From Chromera velia (lineage: Eukaryota > Sar > Chromeraceae): a DNA stretch of 20,000 nt. The notes under the pieces are model-generated. The model had not been told where the DNA came from, made no database searches, and saw only the letters and a program-made list of their open reading frames with translations. Shown here piece after piece: positions 1 to 9,974 of this stretch. Location: assembly GCA_018398765.1 (NCBI GenBank), contig JAHBMJ010005819.1, positions 12,501 through 32,500 of the forward strand, given 5' to 3'. Positions within the stretch are counted from its first letter, which is position 1. Each line of letters opens with the position of its first letter. A program made the position numbers and the translations under genes.

Positions 1-46
1 TGCAGACCGTCCCCGCCGTTCCCTCGCCACGGACCCACATGCAGAC

Positions 47-3000
47 CTGAATGTATTTCTTCATAGACTCGTTATCGGAGGCCAGCCGCATGTTCTCATT
101 CTCCAATTCCTCGTTTTTGTTTTTTGTGCTGCATTCGATCAACATTAGGTGGAAACAGATGACAGAGGGGGAAAACAAGTGAAAGGAATTCAATGAAAAT
201 TTCCAGATCCGCTTGCCAGACAGGGAAAAGACGAAGCATCAAAATCTTAAATAGAATCGGCCGATATTGGACAGTTGGTTCAAAAAAATGAGTGAAGATC
301 GAGAAAAATGCCTAGAATCCACGTACAGTGCTGTGCCTCGGGAGATAGAGAGAGTCTCCCGACGACACTCGGTGGAAAAAGGCAATGATCAAGAGCAACA
401 GAAAGAGAGAAAAGAAAGCACTGATTAGATTTCTTCTAGACTCACATATCCATTCTCATCGTCATCATTCTGCCTATTTTGGCTTCTGACGCCTTCCCCT
501 GTCCAGGCACTCCCAATCCTCCGGGGATTCCCAGCCCAACGTTAGAGCTCTTCCCAACACCCGGCCCAAACCCGATACCGGACTGCGGCACCCCCTGTCC
601 CACCGGTCCCGCAAACCCCAAATTTCCCCCCATGCCCCCATGTGCCATATCGCCTGAAGGCACAGACAAGGCGAAATAACAAGGACATTAAGGGGAGAAG
701 GCAGGATTCCATCCCTCCAAGAGTCATTCACAAGAGTTACACACCCAAAAACAAGCAAAACGAAAAAGAAACGAAACAACTCGCAAGCAAAACACCCGAG
801 ACAAAAACGCAGGAAGAAGGCCAGGAAAGCGGAAAAGAATCTAGGCGTGTCAAGAATGCAGATAGGCAATTTCCAACACACCAGACCGACCAGCAAACAT
901 GGACGCCCTCCTCACACGACCTCCAGCTCCAGGAGGACCACCGACTCCCGACGCGACAGAAGGGCGAGCCGACCGGTCCCCTCTGCCTCCGCCTAATCCC
1001 CTCAGAGCTGCACGAAAGAAAAAGCACAGCACAAAAGCGAGAGAAGAAAGTCGCAAAGAACAAGTGGAGGCCAGTGGATCCTCATTGAAAGGGTAAAGTG
1101 CCAGTCTTTTTGGTTTTTTCTGAATAAACCAACAAGGGCTTCCAAATTTCATGTCTTTAGAGTGCACGAGCGATTATTGATACCATACTCTTCTCGTCAA
1201 ATGCACAAGCTGACACAGAGACAGATCTTCAAAAGGGTATATGAGAAAGAAGCGAAGGTAAGGAGGGGCGTGCATGAGTCCTCACTCACTCACCTTCAAG
1301 GTCTAGTGCCGGGTTCAGGCTATGCGAAGGCGCTCCTTCCTCATCTATTCCCCCCAAACCCAACGAGGCAATGTTCCCAACGCTCCCTCTGGGCTGACTC
1401 AGCACCCCACTCGTCATAGAGGACCTCCGTCTATTTGCCCCCAGACCCACAAACCCCTGTCCCGAGAACCCAATAGACGCCCGCTCTCCCCCCAGAGCCA
1501 CCGGCCCCCCCCCAAGACTTGCGGGGGCCACAGACGATTCAGCAACTGATACCGCACGGCTGAACGACTTTCCTGATTCTGCACGAGAGGCCTGCACGGA
1601 CGGACACAGACAGGGAAGGAAAAAACAGGAAAGAAAGAGGCAGAGATGAGGAGACTTTTTCACTTAAGGAAACACTTGGACTGCATGCTATTCATTCCAG
1701 GCTTCTTAAGCTTCCTTTTTTCTTTCCAGTTGGTGTATTAGTATATCCTCCTGCCAACCCCCTTCCCCTCCCCTCCACCACTGCACAACAGCGAAACGTT
1801 GAGGACCGCCCGTCCACCCGTCTTCCTGCTTTCCCACAAAAAGAAAACAGTCTTTTCTGTTTCTGTCCCAGTCTGTCCTATTTTTTTTTCTTCTCCCTTA
1901 TTCTTCCCTCGGTCGATCTGCCTGCGTGTGCGTCTTTTCACTCGTCTATCTATCCGTCTGCTTGCCTCATTGTCTTGCTTCTCTGCCTCTCCGCCATTCT
2001 CTCTGTCTTTTCTTTCCCGATTATACACGGACATGCTTGCTGTCACTTTTTTGACCTGGGCTTTGAAGTTCGGTCGATCATCCCGTCCGGATTGACTCAT
2101 TCCGCTCTTCCCCGTGTTGGCTCTGCTCAGTGCACTGGTTACGCTCTTCGTAATGCTCTTGGCGGTGTCACTCTTATTGCTCTTTCGGAGTCCCGGCAAT
2201 TGCCCGAAAGTCGCACCCAAAGCAGCCATGTCGATCTCCGACATTGAAGACTTCCCTCTGCCATAGAACACAGAGCCGTCAGTAAACTCGGAGGAGCGCT
2301 CCTCATTTGAACTGTCGTCTCCCACCTCCTCCCCTTCCTCAATCTGCTGACTCTGTTGTGATGAGTTCATCCCCCCACTCTCATCGTCGTCCTCTTCCTC
2401 GCTGTTCCTCCTGCTCTCTATACCCGGAGAAACAAAAACTGTCGACTTCGCACCCTTGATCTGCACGCACCCAGGGCACACGTACCGACCGAAAGAAGAG
2501 TGACAAAATGATGTGCTACAACTACGAAAACAAACGAACTGACGGAGGGACGTAGAGCGACGTGCACTCTTTTCCCTTCCAATGCCGGACACAAAAACGC
2601 GATAGATACAAAGAAGAATAACTCGCCGTCTGTTTTCATGTCTCCCTGTGCCCATGAACCCCATTTTTGGTTAGACGAGGGGCACAAAAGAGACACAAGA
2701 GGTCACTGGAGTCTGGGCGACTTCCTGAGTCGTCATCCGATTTTCTTCTTCTTCCTTCTCCCACAGATAAGAACTCAACAGGAAAAAACGAAAGAAAGAA
2801 ATGACAAAACAACCAGACAAACAGACAAATAAACAAACAGAGAATGAAGGAACGTAAGGCAGGCAGGCAGGAAGGAAGGAAGGAAGAGAGAAAGGAAGGA
2901 AGGAAGGAAGGAAGGAACAAAGAAAGGAAGAAATGAAGCAGTAGAAAGTAAACATTAAGGGAAAACAAATCGCTGACCGGTTTTTTGATGATGTTGCTTC

Positions 3001-4624
3001 CCCTCATGCTGCCCTTCCTACTTCCAGGCGGTCTGCTCTCTGCAAATGAAGATTGCGTTCCTGTCTTTCCCATACTAGAGAAATAAGAAGCGTTGTTTGG
3101 GGGGCCTCTCCCATACGCCGATGAGGCCGCAGCACTTCTCCCAAGTCTCTTGTCCCCCTTTTCCCCCTCATCCTCCTCATCCTCATCTTCATTTTCGACC
3201 TCCTGCATGGTCTCCAAGGCCGAAGACACACGAGAGGCGTGTCGTGCCATGCCGCTAGAGGGCGATCGACCTTGTGAGAAGCGGGACGCCGAGCCGGGGA
3301 CCGACCCCTGAGAGTCCGCAGCCCCCGACCGACCCAGCACTGAGGACGAAGACGGCTCCCCAGACTTCGCCCCCTGATTTGAAGGCGAAAAAGGACCCGG
3401 CCGGTGGCGTACTGTGTCTGATCCTTCTCTCTCGTCTGGAAAGGAAACCTTATGAGGTCTCTCTGCTGATGGTGAGAGTGTCGGACTCGTCGGCCCGTCC
3501 TTCACAATGCTGGGCTTTCTCATACTCGACCGTTGACGTTGATGGCTCGAGGGTGAGACTGCGGAGGACGCCGGCGACATGGCAGAAGATGCCGCAGCCG
3601 CAGCCGCAGCAACCGTGCTTGGAGAACCCCCCCCTTCGGACGCGCGCTTCTGCTTATGACGCTCTCCGAGACTCTGCGTGCGTGCGCGTTGAAGGTCTGC
3701 TGCTCTCTTCGCAGCAGCGGAGGCTGTCGATGAGGAGGCAGCGTTCGTCCCCCCGTGATGACCCTTCTCCTTCTCTTTCTCCGATGGGCTGTTCAAGCCG
3801 ATACCCATGCTCTTTGCCCTCATCGTTTTAGGACGAGAACTGGCAGCTGATTGAGGTGGGCCCATTAGTGCCCCACTACCCCCCGAGGGAGCCGGGGCCC
3901 TCCCCGAAGCATGCCTCAGACCTTCGCTTTTCTCTGAAGATTGGCTTCCTCTTCTTCTGCCAGGGGGCAGAGGCAAAGAGGTCTCTTTCTTCGGGCTCTT
4001 CTGCCGTGCAAGTGGGAGTGGGAGATCCCTGGAGGGCTGTCTGTGGGGTGCTGACTGTGAGGCATGTGCGGCGTTCATGCTTGAACCAAACGCGTGATTG
4101 GATTTCGCTTTCGCCAGGACGCTGCTTGAAGGCTGCAAGAAAGGGGGGGCAGGACAAAACGCATGCAAAGGTCTTTCGGGGTGAAGAAATCGAAATATCA
4201 CACGACGAGCCAATTTCATGCGCATGCTCCCTCTCTGTAAGTGCAGAGAGGGGGAATAGATGAAAGAAATGCACGCAGATTGCACACAGACCACGTGGAA
4301 GGTGCCCTCTAGACCCCAGAGGACTTAAAATCTCGACCCGCTTGCAGAATATAGAAACACATAAGCATGCGAAGCACATGAACTCACCGAAGCCCCCCCG
4401 CCGAAGGGCACGCTCCTCGGAGGTCTGGAGCTGACGCCTGGCCTGCTGCTGTGTGTGCTGTTCCTTCGGCTTTTCGAAGGATCTGTTGGGTCCACTGGAG
4501 AGGCATCGTGTGACTTTCTTCGTGCCGCTCCTGTCCCACCCGTCGCTCCATTCACAGACTCATCGGGTGGGGCTGCCCCAGTTTCGCTAATCTGCTGGGG
4601 TTCTGCCTGGGGCGGGGTCAGCAT
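47..4624 (-). CDS. Ser-rich, mostly disordered multi-exon protein of unknown function (3' end outside window)
   Basis: I do not recognise this gene. Six exons can be chained on the minus strand with consistent phase: 4624-4388, 4132-2978, 2460-2056, 1591-1294, 653-446 and 128-47, giving 795 codons with no in-frame stop. The last exon ends at a donor (CAG|GTCTGC), so the protein continues past the left edge. The start is the ATG at 4622-4624, preceded by an A-run. Residues 1-464 are rich in Ser, Pro, Arg and Ala, with many SP and RRxS-like sites (RRKS at 35-38, RRNS at 53-56). KVSF at 307-310 fits the RVxF docking motif of protein phosphatase 1. An acidic run lies at 392-406, a second acidic stretch opens exon 3, and exon 5 is Gly-rich. 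Exon 6 (NEELENENMRL) starts what looks like a coiled coil. The composition suggests a phospho-regulated scaffold or cytoskeletal protein, but that is inference. Exon structure is well supported by phase; function is open. Confidence 0.72.
2867..2917. repeat. AAGG microsatellite inside an intron
   Basis: Repeated GAAGGAAGG units with an AGAGAG interruption lie in the intron between exons 2 and 3 (2461-2977) of the minus-strand gene, so the transcript carries a CCTT pyrimidine tract. A reading frame that runs from exon 2 into this tract encodes only Phe/Leu/Ser/Pro repeats and is not coding. Confidence 0.8.
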
Positions 4625-4984
4625 TTTTTCTCTGGATCGCCCTGGTCTGGTGAGTCGACCTGCTTTTCTCTAATTCCCCGACGAAGCGTAAGGGTAGGCA
4701 ATCGATGAGAAGAGGGTACAGAAGGTATAGAGGGTCGGATGAGTCAGTCAGACTGCTGATCTGGTTGCCTGATCAAGATACGAGCGCTTCCACTCGTTTG
4801 CAAACGTGGAGGCGATCGCACGGCATTCGGGCCGTCATTTTCCCATGGAGTAGTTTCCGGCGTTCAGTTTTCAATCACGTCCAGATGAGTGGCTGCGTAT
4901 ACAGAGCCATAGAACTGCTGCACGGAGCTAGATTGAATGTGCATAGGAACGAAAGAGGGATCGAAGTCTTGTATATTTCGTACG

Positions 4985-5006
4985 TATATATATATATATA
5001 TATATA
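4985..5006. repeat. TA dinucleotide microsatellite
   Basis: Eleven uninterrupted TA units, directly beside the 22-bp palindrome at 5009-5030. Confidence 0.9.
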
Positions 5007-5008
5007 CA

Positions 5009-5047
5009 GATCGATGTACGTACATCGATCGAATACATGTATCGATC
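5009..5047. repeat. Perfect 22-bp palindrome overlapping a second near-palindrome
   Basis: Positions 5009-5030 are a perfect palindrome with half-site GATCGATGTAC and no spacer. Positions 5027-5047 form a second palindrome around ATACATGTAT, flanked by GATCGA and CGATC, imperfect by one extra A. The two share four bases (GATC). Together with the TA run they could extrude as cruciforms. No function can be assigned. Confidence 0.85.
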
Positions 5048-5610
5048 AAGACTGCATGCATGTGCTTGCCGGGGCCCAGGGCCTCGGTTCTTGTCTAGAT
5101 CTGTACACCCCCGCGACCTTGGTCAACGGGCGACGCAAGAGCGCGTGCCCGATCTCGACACCCATCCGTCATGCAACACACAGCTCCGTGCGAACGGTCG
5201 CAAGAAAACAATCCCTGCGCCAAGATACAGAAGCGTGCCCCTCAAGCAACATTTGCGGGACCACAGCTGACGCACGCACGCAACGTTCGCAAACTCTTGG
5301 GGCCAAGTTTTCGCACATAGCTTTTGCACGAATACGTTCAATTAAGGATCTTCGATGCACAAACATCGGCAAAAAAGAACAGGCATGGGACAAACGTAGC
5401 AGCACATGCTTCTATCTGGACCAGATGGGAGTAGCAAGCCCACCAGTAAGTTCAAATCCGCAGCCCATCCTGCGTCTGTGCATGCAGCTTTTTGACTGAC
5501 CTGGCTACGAGATTTGGTAACGTCATGCACTCTCCACAGTCCAGTCAAGCATCTGTCTGGACACATAGTGAGAGTATCGAATCTCCAGGCCAGAGGTTCC
5601 ATGTGTGATG

Positions 5611-6838
5611 AAGCGGACTCTCTACTTTCATCTTTCCTTTCATAATGACGACCTCTCCACTTCCATCTTTCTGTCTGTTTGCATCACCGCCTAACCACTT
5701 TCATCTTTCTGTCTGTTTGCATGACGGCCTCACCACTCTCATCTTTCTGTCTGTTTGCATGACGGCCTCACCACTTTCATCTTTCTGTCTGTTTGCATGA
5801 CGGCCTCACCACTTTCATCTTTCTGTCTGTTTGCATGACGGCCTTTCCACTTTGAAATTCATCTTCGCTTACTGCTTGCATGAAGTCTTCTCAGCTTCCA
5901 TCTCTCCTGTTTGCTTGCCTGATGGCTCTCTACTTTCCTCTGCCTTGCCTGCTTGCATGCGTGACGGCTCTCCGCGCTTCCACCTTTCCTGGCTGCCTCC
6001 ATGTATGACGGTCTCTCTACTTTCATCTTTTCTGTCGACTTGCATGAAAGCTTCTCCGCTCACATGTTTCCTGTCGGTTTGCATGACGCCTTCTCAGGTT
6101 CCACCTTCCCTGTCTGCTTGCATGAGGACTCTCCACTTTCGTCTGTCTTGCCTGCTTGCATGACAACTTTCCGCTAGCTTAATTCCATCTTTCCTGCCTG
6201 CATGTAAAGGGCCTCTCCACTTTCATCTTTTCTGTCGCAGCTTCTCCGCTTCCATGTTTCCCGTCGCTTTGCATGGCTTCTTCTCAGGTTCCATCTTCGC
6301 TGTCTGCTTGCACGATTTTTATCTGTCTTGCCTGCTTGAAGGCGGCTCTCCACTTCCATATTTCCTGTCGGTTTGCATGACGGCCCTTCCACTTTCACCC
6401 TCCCTTGCCTGCTTGTATGAGGGCTCGCCGCTTGCATCTTTCCAGCCTGCGTCTATGACGGCCTCTCTCACTTTCATTTTTCCTGTGGACTTGCATGAAA
6501 GCTTTTCTGCTTCCATGTTTCCTGTCAATGTGCATGACGTTTTCTCATTTTCCATCTTCCCTGTCTGCATGCACGATGACTTTCCACTATCGCCCACTTC
6601 CGTCCGTCTTGCCTGCTTGTATGATGGCCTCCCCACTTTCTACAATCTTTCGTACCTGCGTATATGACGGCCTCTCCAGTTTCATCAATCTTTCCTGTCT
6701 GCCAGCCTGTCTGCTTGCAGAAGGTCCGCTTCACTTTCATCTTCCATGTCCCCTCACATAATGACCTTTCAGTCTTCATCTATCTTCATCTTTCTTGTCT
6801 GTTTGCGTGTATGACGTCTGTTCCACTTTCATTTATCT
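5611..6838. repeat. Degenerate 38-bp minisatellite array, about 30 units
   Basis: The unit contains TTTCATCTTTCTGTCTG followed by TTTGCATGACGGCCTC. Copies near 5701, 5739 and 5777 are almost identical and 38 bp apart; units diverge toward both ends, and from about 5850 spacing drifts by a few bases. There are no unique spacers, so this is a tandem repeat and not a CRISPR array. Several frames stay open on both strands because the unit has few stops and 38 is not a multiple of three. These frames are not genes. Confidence 0.88.
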
Positions 6839-8018
6839 GGTTTTGTTTTCTGTTTTCGTATGCTCGGATGCTGGCTTTTCCTGGAAAACAAAGAACGTTT
6901 TTGCCTTCCGAAAAGGTGAAAAACATAATCATTGGAGGAATCGAGTTTAGATGGCAAGTAATTGCAAAAACAAACAACAACAATAACTTTGTTAGATTGC
7001 ATTTTTAACGTATTGATCTTTTAAGTTAATTTCAGAATCACTTTAAATAACTTTCGATAACTTTCAATTAATTTTCGCAGGATATTTCATAAACTTTTGA
7101 TTATAGAAACTGAGTTCTGAATATAGCTTAAATAGTTTTCAATCGTCGTAGAATACTGTAAGCGCATGCTTAATAGAGCACGTCTTGAAACTGGATAAAA
7201 CCGGGAGAGCTAATTAACCATGTATATGAAAAATCATATTCTATGAAATCTCATTTAATTTCATTCTAAATAATCAAATTCATACAATAACTTCATATTG
7301 TTTACAGAATATTAGTTTTTACCTATTGTCATCATTTTTTGTTTTAATTTGTTCCCCAATTGTTTTCTCAGTGAAAGTTTTGATTGTTCGCCCTTAATTT
7401 CGGTATAGGTTTTGGTCCAGACAATGCTTTTCTGGGCCCCGGCATGCCACTGGAGCCTGTGGAAGTGGCATCCTGCATGCATGCAAGCACAAAAAAAAGT
7501 ACATTCCGCGCGCGACGGGTGGTTTTTCCGCGAAAACCGCGCGAGCGCGCAGTCTGCGCGAACACGAATTAAAGTGCAAAAGAGCTTATATATGCCATGT
7601 TTGGCGTACCCGGCGCACAGGCGCACCCCGACCAAACTATAAACTATAAACGTCAGAAAAACTATAAACGAACCCTCGTTTTTTCAACTATACTAAGACC
7701 ATGTTCGATATATATTCTTCGATCTCTGACTGTCTGACAATTGGCTAGCTCTCACTATCAGAAGACTCTCATGCACTCATTTCATCTCGCTATATATATA
7801 TATATATATATATAAGTCCATTCCGTCGCATTCCATACAAAGCTGGATTAATTCATCATTGCGCTGCCTTGATATTCAAGTGTCAGTTCTCAAGAGCGAA
7901 AAGCAACGAAGAAGTTGGATGGCGCTCGGTTTCCTCACCGTCTATCTCTTGATACATATTTCTTCTTTTGCCGTCTCCTTTCGTCTCCTTTCCTGTTCGT
8001 CGGTCTCACACATTTTCA
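6839..8018. other. Spacer with AT-rich island and small inverted repeats
   Basis: No gene is supported. About 6990-7380 is strikingly AT-rich compared with the flanks. At 7444-7471 there is an 8-bp inverted repeat (ATGCCACT/AGTGGCAT, 12-nt loop). At 7474-7485 is a TGCATGCATGCA palindrome. At 7521-7538 is GGTTTT/AAAACC around CpG-rich sequence. AACTATAAAC occurs three times at about 7634-7669. A TA run occupies 7791-7814. The right part should contain the ITPase promoter, but no TATA-like element can be placed with confidence. Confidence 0.55.
7791..7814. repeat. TA dinucleotide microsatellite
   Basis: Twelve TA units about 200 bp upstream of the ITPase start codon. Confidence 0.9.
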
Positions 8019-8672
8019 ATGAGGTCACCTGAGGAAAAGGGAAAAGTCATTTTGCACTTCTGCACAGGGAACAAGAACAAACTTGCAGAGGTGCAGCAGA
8101 TCTTGGGAGACAAGGTTGATTTGCGTTCTGCCAAGATTGACCTCCCAGAGTTGCAGGGGGAGCCTGAAGAAATTTCCAGGAAGAAGTGTCTGGAGGCATG
8201 GGCACAGCTGCACGTACCTGTGATTGTGGACGACACCCAGCTTTGTTTCACTGCGTACAAAGGCCTTCCGGGACCCTACATAAAATGGTTTTTGGAAAAG
8301 ATGGGTCATGAAGGGTTGAACAAGATGTTGGCCGCCTTTGAGGACAAAACAGCGTATGCCCAGTGTGTGTTTGCCTATTTCGATGGTGAAGACACGGAAC
8401 CTGTTGTCTTCACTGGGAGGGTAGATGGACAAATCGTTCCAGCGAGAGGACCGAAGGATTTTGGGTGGGACCCGATTTTTGAAGTTGCAAGCACGAAGCA
8501 AACCTTTGCAGAGATGGACAACGTAGAGAAGAACAAAATTAGCCACAGAGGGAGGGCACTCGAGAAGCTGCACGGTTGGGTCTTGGAAAATGCGGAAAGA
8601 ATTGCACGTGCCGGAAGGGTGAAGAGAAGCCGGACAGAAGGTGCGGATCCAAAGCAGAAGCAACAAAGCTGA
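8019..8672 (+). CDS. ITPA: Inosine triphosphate pyrophosphatase (ITPase, HAM1/ITPA family)
   Basis: This enzyme hydrolyses ITP, dITP and XTP to the monophosphate and pyrophosphate, removing deaminated purines from the nucleotide pool. The 217-residue product carries the family motifs in order: TGNKNK at residues 16-21 (phosphate binding), [13 protein letters not shown] at 41-53, VDDTQLCF at 70-77 with the catalytic Asp, [15 protein letters not shown] at 82-96, GWDPIF at 149-154, and SHRGRAL at 175-181. Human ITPA is about 194 residues; the extra length is a basic tail with KRSR. The start is the ATG at 8019. The frame is open upstream, but I see no other in-frame ATG there, and it would begin with a TTG at 7968. 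No targeting peptide is visible, so the cytosol is likely, or the nucleus through the basic tail. The gene is intronless although its neighbours are split into many exons. The family call is very secure. Confidence 0.97.
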   Translation: MRSPEEKGKVILHFCTGNKNKLAEVQQILGDKVDLRSAKIDLPELQGEPEEISRKKCLEAWAQLHVPVIVDDTQLCFTAYKGLPGPYIKWFLEKMGHEGLNKMLAAFEDKTAYAQCVFAYFDGEDTEPVVFTGRVDGQIVPARGPKDFGWDPIFEVASTKQTFAEMDNVEKNKISHRGRALEKLHGWVLENAERIARAGRVKRSRTEGADPKQKQQS

Positions 8673-8946
8673 CCAAGCAGTCCAGAAGGGTCGCAAAAGA
8701 GTCAGACAGAGTCTCTGACGCTCAATGACCGCCAGGAAAGCAGAAACAGCGGCATCGGAGAAGACGCACAGAAAATGTTATGTGGTGGCCTTAACAGTAC
8801 AGTTCACAGACTTCATCTTTTTCGTCTGTTTGCGTGTTTGTGGGCGACTGTTTTCCCTCAGAGTCTATTTCTTTGCACGCGCCGACAATCGAAGTGACTA
8901 AAGAGCAACCCAAACCTCATAAATACAGATTTGCGCCATTTCAGTA

Positions 8947-8950
<4 letters not shown>
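8673..8950. other. 3' flank of the ITPase gene
   Basis: No gene is seen. Positions 8811-8840 (TTCATCTTT followed by CGTCTGTTTGCGTG) resemble a single diverged unit of the 38-bp minisatellite found at 5611-6838, suggesting that the unit occurs outside the array. Confidence 0.45.

Positions 8951-9041
<91 letters not shown>
8951..9041. repeat. Compound (TC)n-(TG)n-(AG)n microsatellite forming a long inverted repeat
   Basis: About 33 bp of TC (8951-8983), about 28 bp of TG (8983-9010) and about 31 bp of AG (9010-9041) follow each other. The TC and AG arms are perfect complements around a TG loop, so the block is a hairpin or cruciform former as well as a homopurine/homopyrimidine tract. Confidence 0.92.
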
Positions 9042-9045
<4 letters not shown>

Positions 9046-9193
9046 AGACAGAGAAACAGAGAGACAAACAGAATAGAGACAGACAGAGACAGAGAGACTG
9101 CGTTTGTCTATGAATAGGTATTTATGCATGTATGTGTGTATTTATGTATGTATTCAAGAGAGTGTGTGTCAAGGTGTGTGTACGTCTGTGTCT

Positions 9194-9195
<2 letters not shown>

Positions 9196-9230
<35 letters not shown>

Positions 9231-9238
9231 TGTTTGTG

Positions 9239-9292
<54 letters not shown>

Positions 9293-9312
9293 TGGGTGTT
9301 TGTGTCTCTGTC

Positions 9313-9357
<45 letters not shown>

Positions 9358-9375
9358 GTGTGTGTGTGTGTGTGT
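9196..9375. repeat. Alternating TG and TC microsatellite tracts
   Basis: Successive runs are TG (about 9196-9226), TC (about 9244-9276), TG (about 9276-9293), TC (about 9318-9353) and TG (about 9357-9374). All pyrimidine runs lie on the plus strand. Frames through this region encode only Val-Cys or Leu-Ser repeats. Confidence 0.92.
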
Positions 9376-9927
9376 TGAGTATGTATATGTAAGTCTGTGA
9401 CTGTCTGTCACACGGTATATTAGATATATTTTTTTAGCTAGGTATTCTATAATGCTACATTGGTACTAGCAGTAGCATTGACAATGTTTATTACTATGCT
9501 AACCTAATCTAGGATTTAACCCTCAAATTGGGCCTCAATCATCATCATCATCATCATTAGGATCGATTAGGATTAGGATTTATATCCGGAGGATCGGCCT
9601 CCCGCCCCAATGTCGAATGTCTGACATGCAGCTTCCAAGGAAAGCGCCTAGACGCATCAGACCTCCTTGGCCGGCCCGCACAGGTCTAGCCTGTGCCGCA
9701 AACGGTTTAGAATTAAAGAAAAAAGCATACGCAGCATAATTTTTTCTTTATCTGAATAACTTTTTGGTTCTAATCTGAGGTTATCTGGCAGAGGGGCAAA
9801 AGGCTTCCAAAAGCAAAGTGATTTTTAGTGCTGAAACGTAAGAGAGAAAGGGAGAGAAAGAATGGAGAGAAGAGATTAAGACTAGGTGAGAGAGAAAACA
9901 CGTTTATTTCACACTTTTCAGAGTAAC
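9376..9927. other. Spacer beside the retroelement; no gene
   Basis: It contains a short ATC run (9539-9556), TTAGGAT-type repeats near 9565-9585, and a clean 7-bp inverted repeat at 9678-9696 (GCACAGG/CCTGTGC, 5-nt loop). No coding frame or RNA gene is recognisable. It may be decayed mobile-element sequence. Confidence 0.5.
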
Positions 9928-9974
9928 CGTAAGGAGGTAACTCCTCTTCTCCTAAGTAAGCGCACTTAGTTAGG
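9928..9974 (-). repeat. 47-bp direct repeat, copy 1 (3' side of the element)
   Basis: Identical to 11555-11601 except one A/G difference. It contains AGGAGgtaaCTCCT, a 5-bp stem with a 4-nt loop. In the minus orientation it supplies the last codons and the TAA (9966-9968) that end the protease-like frame. Confidence 0.9.

Larger units (their letters stand above)
4625..5610. other. Intergenic spacer; no gene supported
   Basis: This lies upstream of the minus-strand Ser-rich gene and should hold its 5' UTR and promoter, but I see no recognisable core element. One plus-strand frame stays open over 4705-5499 (264 codons). It reads through a TA microsatellite as Tyr-Ile repeats and shows no domain, so I do not call it. 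The only ordered structure is the TA run and palindromes at 4985-5047. Confidence 0.6.

Noticed and set aside
5449-5460. GTTCAAATCC resembling a tRNA B box
   Set aside because: The flanking bases do not form a T stem, and no acceptor or anticodon arm can be drawn.
4705-5499. 264-codon plus-strand open frame with an ATG
   Set aside because: It reads through a TA microsatellite as Tyr-Ile repeats, shows no domain, and lies in the upstream region of a divergent gene. Most likely chance.
5611-6838. CRISPR-like array
   Set aside because: The 38-bp units are directly tandem with no unique spacers, and the setting is eukaryotic.
5831-7008. Several open frames on both strands across the minisatellite
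   Set aside because: They arise from a stop-poor repeat unit and change frame with each 38-bp unit.
7518-7540. E2F-like TTTCGCGG site (minus strand) about 480 bp upstream of the ITPase
   Set aside because: The match is short, lies in a CpG-rich patch far from the start codon, and has no supporting context.
9565-9585. Telomere-like TTAGGAT repeats
   Set aside because: Only a few irregular units; they do not match a standard telomere repeat.
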